A stretch of 11,016 bases of DNA from Methanobrevibacter sp. (GTDB taxonomy: Archaea > Methanobacteriota > Methanobacteria > Methanobacteriales > Methanobacteriaceae): positions 1 through 11,016 of the forward strand of contig JAFRCZ010000285.1 in assembly GCA_017404125.1 (NCBI GenBank), given 5' to 3'. Every line of letters begins with the position of its first letter. Position 1 is the stretch's first letter. Position numbers and translations under genes: made by a program. Positions 1-6,453 of this stretch are shown piece after piece. Below the pieces are notes generated by a model that was not told the DNA's origin, did no database searches, and saw nothing but the letters and a program-made list of their open reading frames with translations.

Positions 1-8
1 AAGCTAAA

Positions 9-347
9 TTAAATTTTAATATTCTTCATGAAATTTACATGATCAATATATTTTCTCAAAACCTCTTCAACAGCTCCTTCATCACTCACTAATTTCAATC
101 CTGCATCTTCAGCGTATATTGCAGCTTTTGGGCCAAACTGCTCACAAATACATACTTTGCAATCTTCAATAGCCTTAATGATTTTTGGATTTTGATGTTT
201 CATATCCACTTCAATTTCAACAGTTCTTTGGTCTATAAATTTCAATTCATCCTTTTCCTCATCGTATTCATAAACATATAATGAATTTGCCTTTCCAAAG
301 TGCAAATCAACATTTTTCCCATCTGTTGAAGCAACTGCTATTCTCAT
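9..347 (-). CDS. NifX/NifB-type dinitrogenase Fe-Mo cofactor-binding family protein
   Basis: A 112-residue protein of the small cofactor-carrier family (NifX, NafY, the C-terminal part of NifB; Pfam family Nitro_FeMo-Co). The N-terminal strand RIAVAST, the VDLHFGKA motif (residues 13-20) and the QFGPKAAIYAEDAGLKLV segment (70-87) fit the RNase H-like fold of this family. Family members bind iron-sulfur or iron-molybdenum cluster precursors; stand-alone archaeal forms outside nif operons have no settled role. Three cysteines are bunched as C63-x2-C66-x-C68, on the strand that usually leads to the glycine-rich turn. The start is well supported: a strong Shine-Dalgarno, GAGGAGATC, lies a few bases upstream and overlaps the stop codon of the ClC transporter, so the two genes are translationally linked. 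No nif structural genes are visible, so a nitrogenase role is not implied. Confidence 0.85.
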   Translation of the reverse strand: MRIAVASTDGKNVDLHFGKANSLYVYEYDEEKDELKFIDQRTVEIEVDMKHQNPKIIKAIEDCKVCICEQFGPKAAIYAEDAGLKLVSDEGAVEEVLRKYIDHVNFMKNIKI

Positions 348-357
348 AATGATCTCC

Positions 358-1929
358 TCATTCCTCTTTCCAATTATTATAAATTAATGATTCTATTTTC
401 TGATTGTCCTCAGAATATGTATTTTGATTCATGATTATGAACAATTCATCAGCATATTTCAATTCCAGTTCCTCATCTGGAATCAATGTATTTCCGCTCC
501 TTACAACAGAAACAACCATTGCGGATTTAGGTATGGGAAGTTCCCAAATCTTTTGCCCAATCAATGCACAGTCCATTGGAACGACATACTCTTCCAATAC
601 GCTTTTTGTCTTATCAAAGTCGATTCCCTTGTTCTTTTTAAGCAATCTTAAAAGCAAGGTTTCATAAATAGGCTCGTTTCCTAAAATGGTTGGAATAATG
701 TATGCAAGGATGACTACAACAATCATTGCAACAATTGAGTTTGTAACTCCAGTCATTTCAGCTATCAATGCAACTGCAGTTATCGGTGTTCTGACAGAAC
801 TTGCAAACATTGCAGCCATTGAAATCATGATGAATTTGTATGCAATTAGAGGGTCAAGTCCAAATATAGGGATAACGATTGCACTGAATATTGCACCGAT
901 ATATGCTCCAATGACAAGCACAGGATAGAATATTCCTCCTGGTGCACTGGAACCGAAACAGAATATCAAAAGAAGGTATTTTCCAATTAAAAGAACAATC
1001 AGGATAGACAATGGAGGCAAGCTTAATTCTATAAGTCTCATCATTGAGTATCCTCCTCCAAGGACTTCAGGCAAAATTAGGCCTACAACTCCAGTTACAA
1101 GGAATACTATGATATACCTTACTTCCAATGGCAGAAAACTTAATTTGTCCCATGCCTCAGATGCCTTAATCATTCCAACATTGTATATGTATCCTAATAT
1201 TCCAATAACAATTCCCAATACTATCAATAGCCAGAAATATTTTAATGGAAGGTTTAAGGATGTGAATGGAAAGATTGGGCTTTGCCCAAAGAATATGTTA
1301 GATACTAAAACTGCCATAACGGATGAAACCAAACCTACAAGAACGATGGATCTGTCGAATCCCTTATTGATTTCTTCCAATGTGAAAATGAATCCTGCAA
1401 GAGGTGCGCTGAATGTAGCTGCAAGCCCCGCTCCACTTCCGCATACCAAAAGACGCTTTTCATCAGTCTTGCTGTTTGGCAAGTATTTTGAAACCCCTTT
1501 TGCGGCCATTGCTCCGAGCTGTACAGATGGTCCTTCTCTTCCTAAGGAAAGTCCTCCAAGGGCTGTAAGGGTTCCTCCAAGAAACTTAGCTATCAGTGTT
1601 TTCCACCAGCAAACGTCAAAGTATCCTTTCACTTCTCCCATCACTATAGGTATTCCGCTTCCTAAGCTGTCTGGGTCCCATTTCATTAAAAGAGCTGTTA
1701 TGAGTCCCATAATTGCAAGTATGACAAACCATGCAACTGTTAATAGGAAATCTCCTTGAATATATTTCAAGGTGGAAAATAGGATGTTTTCGCTATTGTC
1801 CAATCCAAATCTGTATAAGGATACAACAAATCCTGAGAATAAACCTATTAAAACAGCTTCTATAATCAGCTTGATGTAATATTTGGAATCCTCTACATTC
1901 AAACCTAATGTTTGTTTAATCATTTTCAT
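358..1929 (-). CDS. ClC-family chloride transporter, probable Cl-/H+ antiporter, with C-terminal RCK_C-like domain
   Basis: A 523-residue polytopic membrane protein. All ClC signature segments are present in order: GSGIP at 90-94 (the central serine is S91), GREGPSVQ at 130-137 (gating glutamate E132), GLAATFSAPLAG at 168-179 followed by the EE pair at 185-186, GGIFYP at 331-336, and a tyrosine in PIY (Y422) at the place of the inner-gate tyrosine. The second glutamate of the EE pair corresponds to the internal proton glutamate of E. coli ClC, so exchange rather than pure channel activity is inferred. It has the chloride-type GREGP signature and nothing pointing to the fluoride clade. Residues about 440-502 (PMDCALIGQKIWELPIP, then ...IPDEELELKYADELFIIM) look like an RCK_C/TrkA-C ligand-sensing domain. 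The start is ATG at 1929, or a second ATG at 1923; an in-frame stop six bases upstream prevents extension. No strong Shine-Dalgarno is seen (only a GGGG run). It forms an operon with the NifX-like gene. Confidence 0.93.
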   Translation of the reverse strand: MKMIKQTLGLNVEDSKYYIKLIIEAVLIGLFSGFVVSLYRFGLDNSENILFSTLKYIQGDFLLTVAWFVILAIMGLITALLMKWDPDSLGSGIPIVMGEVKGYFDVCWWKTLIAKFLGGTLTALGGLSLGREGPSVQLGAMAAKGVSKYLPNSKTDEKRLLVCGSGAGLAATFSAPLAGFIFTLEEINKGFDRSIVLVGLVSSVMAVLVSNIFFGQSPIFPFTSLNLPLKYFWLLIVLGIVIGILGYIYNVGMIKASEAWDKLSFLPLEVRYIIVFLVTGVVGLILPEVLGGGYSMMRLIELSLPPLSILIVLLIGKYLLLIFCFGSSAPGGIFYPVLVIGAYIGAIFSAIVIPIFGLDPLIAYKFIMISMAAMFASSVRTPITAVALIAEMTGVTNSIVAMIVVVILAYIIPTILGNEPIYETLLLRLLKKNKGIDFDKTKSVLEEYVVPMDCALIGQKIWELPIPKSAMVVSVVRSGNTLIPDEELELKYADELFIIMNQNTYSEDNQKIESLIYNNWKEE

Positions 1930-2022
1930 GGTTTAGCCCCAGTATTTGGATTGATTTCCTCTTTATTTTTGTATTTTACTTCCTTATCAGATATTTCAAA
2001 TAATAAATTAGTAAAAATTATC

Positions 2023-3330
2023 TTATCTGGTTATTCCACCGAATCCTTTTAGGACCTTTATGCATTCTTCAATGGAATCTTCACTTAATGACAATATTTT
2101 AAAGGTGTAACTGATTTGATTTTCTTTTATAGGTTCTCCTTTATAAATATCAATTATTTCCACACCGATTATATCTTCAACTCTTTTCAATGTATCTTTG
2201 ATAACATGAGGGTTTGATTTTCTGTTGAAAACGGCACTAATGTCCCTTTTGTATATTTTTTGATTATTGACTTTCCATTGATGCAATTCCTCTTCGCTTA
2301 AAATCTCCACATTGGAAATCTTTAGTTTTTTGACTTTGCCGTTCTCATCCTCTAGGTGAAGGAAGTCCAAATCAATTTTTTTGATTGTTCCTACATGTAT
2401 TGTATCTGAATAAATATGCTTAAGTCCCACTTCACATCCGATTGATTGCATGAGTATGTTATATTCCTGGGTAAGTGCATTTATTGCCTTATCACTTCTA
2501 CCTAAAGCCCCTTGAATGTCTCCCATATGCTTTGTTGCCCTAAGTGCAATTTCAACGAATTGATTTTCGTCTTCTTTTGTCAGTGCATCCTTCAATTCAG
2601 TCATTGAATCGAAAAGAGCTTGTCTGATTTTTTCTCCACGCTTGTTTTCATGCTGGATTGAATAGGTAAGATATGGATTTTGTGATACGATCCTAGCTAT
2701 TGTATCTATCATTAAATTATAAATTGGACTTTCATAATCCTGTGTATCCTTAATGTTGACTTGAAGCTTTTCAATAGCTGAAGCTGTAGAGATGTATGAA
2801 AAGTGAGTCAAGACTTGCACAACTCCCATCATGTCATCATGGTGTTCTGGGGTAGTTTCAATTATCCTCATTCCTTTATCTTCCAGGAACTTGTAGATTC
2901 TAGGATACCATTTTCCCTTTTCCAATGGGGTAAGCACTATAATTTGTCCTTTTAAGTCAGTTGTTCTTGGACCAAATACAGGGTGTGTAGGAATGAATTC
3001 GACGCCTTCACTCAAGCATTCTTTCATTTTATTGCTTGGCCCTTCCTTTACTGAAGTTACATCAAGCATTAGGGATCCTTCCTTCATGAATGGCCCCAAT
3101 TCCTCTATAACTGATTCAGTGCTTGAAATTGGAACAGAAATGATTACGATGTCACTTTCCTGAACTATCTTTTTATTATTGTCACTGTATTTTATTCCAA
3201 GCTCTTCACTTACCTGTTTTCCAATTATAGCATCTCTTCCAGTTATTGTCACATCATAGTCAAAGTCCTTTAAATACCATGCTACGGTTTTTCCTAAACC
3301 TCTTGTTCCTCCAATAATTCCAATTTTCAT
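2023..3330 (-). CDS. tyrA: Prephenate dehydrogenase, long archaeal type
   Basis: A 435-residue cytosolic enzyme of tyrosine synthesis that oxidatively decarboxylates prephenate to 4-hydroxyphenylpyruvate. Residues 1-35 form the Rossmann dinucleotide site (GIIGGTRGLG, then ITGRD near 29-33). DIVIISVP (60-67), MLDVTSVK (88-95) and the catalytic THPVFGPR segment (115-122) are typical of TyrA. The helical dimerisation domain runs to about 290 and includes the QHENKRGEKIR stretch (226-236). Beyond that lie two extra regions: a beta-rich linker (about 300-350) and a C-terminal 65 residues (371-435) with a ferredoxin-like pattern. That tail resembles the anticodon-binding FDX-ACB domain of PheRS more than an ACT domain; this is my reading of the pattern, not a search result. 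The start ATG has no clear Shine-Dalgarno and the leader is probably short. The gene diverges from pelA. Confidence 0.92.
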   Translation of the reverse strand: MKIGIIGGTRGLGKTVAWYLKDFDYDVTITGRDAIIGKQVSEELGIKYSDNNKKIVQESDIVIISVPISSTESVIEELGPFMKEGSLMLDVTSVKEGPSNKMKECLSEGVEFIPTHPVFGPRTTDLKGQIIVLTPLEKGKWYPRIYKFLEDKGMRIIETTPEHHDDMMGVVQVLTHFSYISTASAIEKLQVNIKDTQDYESPIYNLMIDTIARIVSQNPYLTYSIQHENKRGEKIRQALFDSMTELKDALTKEDENQFVEIALRATKHMGDIQGALGRSDKAINALTQEYNILMQSIGCEVGLKHIYSDTIHVGTIKKIDLDFLHLEDENGKVKKLKISNVEILSEEELHQWKVNNQKIYKRDISAVFNRKSNPHVIKDTLKRVEDIIGVEIIDIYKGEPIKENQISYTFKILSLSEDSIEECIKVLKGFGGITR

Positions 3331-3369
3331 TTTATTAAATCCATTAATTTGATTTTAAAAATTACTTAA

Positions 3370-3380
3370 TTTTATATATT
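3370..3380 (-). promoter_or_regulatory. Candidate box A (TATA) for tyrA
   Basis: Read on the minus strand this is AATATATAAAA, close to the archaeal box A consensus. It is centred about 45 bases upstream of the tyrA start, predicting transcription start near 3348 and a leader of about 18 bases. That agrees with the lack of a strong ribosome site. The surrounding DNA is so A/T-rich that chance matches are common. Confidence 0.4.
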
Positions 3381-3430
3381 ATCAAAAATCATATTTTATA
3401 TAATAATCATTTTTATATTGTTTTATAATA

Positions 3431-3440
3431 ATTATATAAC
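3431..3440 (+). promoter_or_regulatory. Candidate box A (TATA) for pelA
   Basis: ATTATATAAC resembles box A and would place transcription start near 3462, leaving a leader of about 55 bases before pelA. Several other TATA-like strings lie in 3391-3430, so the exact element is uncertain. Confidence 0.3.
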
Positions 3441-3516
3441 TATTGAGTTTTTTATAATTTTTGATTAAATTTAAAGAGAAATTCGAATTTTTGCAAATTT
3501 CGATTGGGGCCTATTT

Positions 3517-4578
3517 ATGAAAATAACTTATCAAGATAGAAAGAAAGGAATTATTGAACTTCTTCCTGAGACTTTAGATGACTTATGGCATCTCTCACAC
3601 ATAATTGCTGAAGGAGATACTGTATACTCTAAAACAACAAGAAGAATTCAAGACAACACTGGAGATAAGTTAAGAAGTGATAGGGGAGTGAAAAAGACAT
3701 TTACTCTGGGAGTTTCTGTAGAGGATGTCAGCTTCCATATCTTTACTGGAAAGCTTAGGATAATAGGTTCAATCATCAAAGGTCCTGAAGACTTGATTCC
3801 TCTTGGATCCCACCATACAATTGAAGCTAAATTGAACACTCCAATTAAAATATTTAAGGAACAATGGTCTGGCTATGTATTGAAGAGAATCAATCAAGCT
3901 ATTGAAGCTTCCAAGAAACTATCTGCAATCATTGTTGTATTGGAAGATGATGTTGCAGATTTTGGATTGATGAGACAGTTTGGAATAGAATATTATGGTC
4001 CACTTATGGGAAATGTTTCTGGAAAGAGAATCATTGATAAGAACAGAGCCAAAAATATTGAGAAATTCTATCAAAAGATTGTTGATTATATCCTTAAATT
4101 TGATAATATTCAAACCATAGTTTTGGCAGGTCCCGGATTCTTTAAGAATGACTTCTACAAATATCTGGAAAATAAACATTCAGATTTAGCAAAGAAATCC
4201 ATTTTAGAGGCTACAGGTTCTGGTGGGCGTGTAGGTATTAATGAAGTTCTTAAAAAGGGAACAGTCGAAAAGCTCGCTACTGAAAATAGGGTTGCTTTTG
4301 AAATTGCGGCCATTAACGAAATCTTGCAGGAAATAGCAAAGTCCTCTCCTTTAGTTGTTTATGGAAAAAAGGAAGTTAAAAAAGCTATTGATATGGGAGC
4401 TATTGAGAAATTGCTTGTTTTGGATAAGTTAATCAGAAGTGAAGACTTGGAGGAATCCATGGACATGGTGGAAAACATGTCTGGTGAGGTCTTGGTTATA
4501 AGCAGTGAGCATGAAGGTGGAAAGCAGCTTGAAGGACTAGGCGGTCTTGCTGCTACTCTAAGATATCCTATTAATTAG
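3517..4578 (+). CDS. pelA: Archaeal pelota, mRNA surveillance and ribosome rescue factor
   Basis: A 353-residue homologue of eukaryotic Dom34/Pelota, about the usual archaeal length. Pelota works with archaeal EF-1alpha (aEF1A) and ABCE1 to split ribosomes stalled on damaged messages. Residues 1-130 form the Sm-like N-terminal domain, including GDTVYSKTTRR (33-43) and the GSHHTIE strand (97-103). The central domain (about 131-260) carries AIIVVLEDDVADFGL (137-151), the GPGFFKNDF motif (205-213) and ATGSGGRVGINEVL (232-245). The C-terminal eRF1_3/eL30-like domain ends with SSEHEGGKQLEGLGGLAATL (329-348). There is no GGQ hydrolysis motif, which separates it from aRF1. The start follows a weak GGGG-containing site. 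It is probably transcribed alone, with an oligo-T run shortly after the stop. Confidence 0.96.
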   Translation: MKITYQDRKKGIIELLPETLDDLWHLSHIIAEGDTVYSKTTRRIQDNTGDKLRSDRGVKKTFTLGVSVEDVSFHIFTGKLRIIGSIIKGPEDLIPLGSHHTIEAKLNTPIKIFKEQWSGYVLKRINQAIEASKKLSAIIVVLEDDVADFGLMRQFGIEYYGPLMGNVSGKRIIDKNRAKNIEKFYQKIVDYILKFDNIQTIVLAGPGFFKNDFYKYLENKHSDLAKKSILEATGSGGRVGINEVLKKGTVEKLATENRVAFEIAAINEILQEIAKSSPLVVYGKKEVKKAIDMGAIEKLLVLDKLIRSEDLEESMDMVENMSGEVLVISSEHEGGKQLEGLGGLAATLRYPIN

Positions 4579-4588
4579 TTTGAATTTA

Positions 4589-4594
4589 TTTTTT
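4589..4594 (+). terminator. Oligo-T run after pelA
   Basis: Six consecutive T residues lie 11 bases after the pelA stop, in a T-rich stretch. Archaeal intrinsic termination needs little more than such a tract. No stem-loop precedes it. Confidence 0.35.
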
Positions 4595-4728
4595 CTTAAT
4601 TATTTTATTAATTTAGGGCTGTTTTTAAAATAAAAAATTATATATTAAAAATTATAAAAATACTAATATTACATTTATTTCTTAAATAAAGAATTATAAT
4701 AAAATCAAAAAATGAAAGGATTTTAAAC

Positions 4729-5685
4729 ATGTTGTTAGAATTATTTATTGTATTTATTGCAACATTTTTAGGAACTGGAGCATTAAATATCATATTCCGT
4801 TTCTTAGGTAAAAGAGGGTATATGGGCAATTTATACGAAACTGTCCGTGGAGGAACTCCTCGTGCAATTGGTATAATTCCATTTATTGTAATTAGCCTAT
4901 TTTTGCCTGCAGGATATAATAATCTCGTTTTAGTGATGGGATTGTGTGCTCTTGTCGATGATGTGATAGGTAGAAGAAGAATTGCTAATTTGCCTATTGA
5001 ACTAGGTCAGCTTGCTAGAGGAATAGGTATGTTATGTGTTATTGGATTAGGTTATCCTCTTATGGGTATTTCTTCTATTTTAGTTGCTTTAATGATTCAG
5101 CCAATGAACATTGCAGATATGCAACCGGGATCTGCAGTAAGTGTTGTAATTATAATGAGTTTCTTCACAATTCTTGCTACTTTGATTTTAGGCGTAGAGC
5201 CTGTAGCACAGATTCCTGCATATTATGTTCCATTGCTTACTTTAGTTACCTGTATCGCTTATGCTCCTTTGGATTATTCCGGAAAAATCATGTTAGGTGA
5301 AGTCGGAAACCATACCTTTGCATTAGCTTTAGGAATCGGTTTCTACATTCTTGGAGGATTTGTAGGAACTTTAATATTATTCATTGTAACTACTGCTTTA
5401 ATTGCTTACATTAGAAGAAAGAACTTATCTAGATTCCTTATTAATAAATTGCATATCAATAACCCAACTTTCGGTGATTTGTTTATGGATGTTTTAACTG
5501 GTGGAGGATTAGGTGATTTATTTAGAAAAATCATCCTCGGTGAACGTCAACAGATAATCACTGACAATTTATTGATTTCACTTGGATTTAGAAGATTGGT
5601 TTACAATCCATATTCCCCTAATCTTGAAAGAGTTGTTGAAAAGGATGTCAGAACAAAACCTACTGATTTAAGAAAATTGAGTTAA
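4729..5685 (+). CDS. MraY/WecA-like (GT4) membrane glycosyl-phosphate transferase
   Basis: A 318-residue integral membrane protein with about eight or nine hydrophobic segments up to residue 228 and a basic soluble tail (236-318). It carries diverged signatures of polyprenyl-phosphate sugar-1-phosphate transferases: RGGTPRAIG (40-48), the acidic pair in CALVDDVIGRR (D77, D78), a loop with N127 and D130 in NIADMQPGSA, and MLGEVGNH (188-195), where bacterial enzymes have MLGD or MGD. Family members move a phospho-sugar from a nucleotide carrier to a lipid phosphate on the inner membrane face. In a pseudomurein-walled methanogen the candidate roles are pseudomurein precursor synthesis or glycan assembly; this is inference, since no Mur-ligase-like gene is nearby. 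The E191 substitution and the absence of a clear histidine cluster make the exact reaction uncertain. The start has a weak AAAGGA site. Confidence 0.72.
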   Translation: MLLELFIVFIATFLGTGALNIIFRFLGKRGYMGNLYETVRGGTPRAIGIIPFIVISLFLPAGYNNLVLVMGLCALVDDVIGRRRIANLPIELGQLARGIGMLCVIGLGYPLMGISSILVALMIQPMNIADMQPGSAVSVVIIMSFFTILATLILGVEPVAQIPAYYVPLLTLVTCIAYAPLDYSGKIMLGEVGNHTFALALGIGFYILGGFVGTLILFIVTTALIAYIRRKNLSRFLINKLHINNPTFGDLFMDVLTGGGLGDLFRKIILGERQQIITDNLLISLGFRRLVYNPYSPNLERVVEKDVRTKPTDLRKLS

Positions 5686-5706
5686 GTTTAGGATTATTAT
5701 AGGTTT

Positions 5707-5749
5707 TAATTGTTATATTAATTGTTAATTAATTTTTAGACTAATTGTT
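5707..5749 (+). repeat. Three TAATTGTT copies before the nitroreductase gene
   Basis: The octamer TAATTGTT occurs at 5707-5714, 5719-5726 and 5742-5749, all in the same orientation, within the 94-base gap before the nitroreductase gene. It could be a binding site series, but the gap is almost pure A/T and chance recurrence is possible. Confidence 0.35.
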
Positions 5750-5779
5750 GAATTAATTTGTTTAAATTATGGTGATCTT

Positions 5780-6325
5780 ATGAGTGATGTTTTTGAAGTC
5801 ATTAAAAATCGTAGAAGTGTAAGAGCTTATAAGGATGAGCAAATAAGTGATGAGGAAATTGAAAAAATATTAGATGCAGCTATTAAGGCTCCTACTGCAA
5901 GGGGAGAAGCTCCTTGGCATTTTACTGTTGTCCAAAACAAAGAGCTTCTTGAAGACATCAATGATTCTGTACGCAGCATTTTATCCAATTCAGGAGATGA
6001 GCTTCTTGAGGCAATAGCAGAATCTGGTGTTAATGTAATGCACAATGCCCCAACAGTTGTATTTGTTTCAGCAAAATCCGATGCATCAAACATGCAAGCA
6101 GATGTTTCTGCAGCTATTGAAAACATGCTTCTTGCAGCAGAAGGATTGGATATTGGATCCTGTTGGTTAGGTCTTGTAGCTATTTACTTCAGTGTTGAAG
6201 AAAACTTGAAAAAGCTTCACATCCCTGAAGGATACACTCCATTATACGGTGTTGCTTTAGGTTATAAAGTTGAGCCAAATGAACCAAACCCACGTAGTGA
6301 TGTTTTAGTTAATTGGTTAAAATAA
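5780..6325 (+). CDS. Nitroreductase-family FMN oxidoreductase
   Basis: A 181-residue flavoprotein of the nitroreductase superfamily, which forms FMN-binding homodimers using NAD(P)H. The N-terminal RRSVRAYKDEQIS (11-23) supplies the FMN phosphate-contacting arginines. PTARGEAPWHFTVV (38-51) matches the usual AP(S/T)..N.QPW.F segment, with Glu-Ala where Asn-x-Gln is common. DVSAAIENMLLAAEGL (108-123) and GSCWLG (126-131) form the characteristic helix and turn, and the C-terminal PLYGVALGYK strand (154-163) completes the fold. The physiological substrate cannot be told from sequence; quinone, flavin or nitro-compound reduction are all known in the family. A near-perfect Shine-Dalgarno, GGTGATC, precedes the ATG. 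Two hairpins follow the stop. Confidence 0.9.
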   Translation: MSDVFEVIKNRRSVRAYKDEQISDEEIEKILDAAIKAPTARGEAPWHFTVVQNKELLEDINDSVRSILSNSGDELLEAIAESGVNVMHNAPTVVFVSAKSDASNMQADVSAAIENMLLAAEGLDIGSCWLGLVAIYFSVEENLKKLHIPEGYTPLYGVALGYKVEPNEPNPRSDVLVNWLK

Positions 6326-6328
6326 GTA

Positions 6329-6349
6329 CAAACTTTTAAAAAAAGTTTG
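6329..6349 (+). terminator. Perfect 9-bp hairpin after the nitroreductase gene
   Basis: CAAACTTTT and AAAAGTTTG pair perfectly around a 3-base loop, starting a few bases after the stop. No long T run follows directly, so it may act as a 3' end stabiliser or as the first part of a two-part terminator with the next hairpin. Confidence 0.5.
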
Positions 6350-6390
6350 ATTAAAATTTCTTCTATTTTTATTTATTAAAAAGAGTTTTT

Positions 6391-6421
6391 GGATAAAATA
6401 ATGAATATTTTATCCTTTTTT
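6391..6421 (+). terminator. 10-bp hairpin plus T6 between convergent genes
   Basis: GGATAAAATA (6391-6400) and TATTTTATCC (6406-6415) pair perfectly around a 5-base loop and are followed by six T residues. It lies between the nitroreductase gene and the convergent flavoprotein gene. Minus-strand transcripts would also meet T-rich sequence beyond it, so it may serve both genes. Confidence 0.65.
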
Positions 6422-6453
6422 AAATTTTTATAATTATTTAATTTACCTATTTT

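Noticed and set aside
1109..1759. Long plus-strand open frame of 216 codons opposite the ClC gene
   Set aside because: It is antisense to a gene with every ClC signature, its product matches no family I recognise, and no ribosome site precedes it. It reads as a shadow of the minus-strand codon pattern.
358..1929. Fluoride-type ClC
   Set aside because: The GREGP gating motif with Glu, the GSGIP serine and the inner tyrosine fit chloride/proton exchangers.
4638..4829. Minus-strand frame of 63 codons over the 5' end of the MraY-like gene
   Set aside because: Low-complexity A/T-coded residues, no ribosome site, overlaps the start of a supported gene.
5034..5300. Overlapping plus-strand frame inside the MraY-like gene
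   Set aside because: It is rich in Cys, Tyr and Ser-Phe strings typical of an out-of-frame reading of a hydrophobic protein, and lies fully inside a supported gene.
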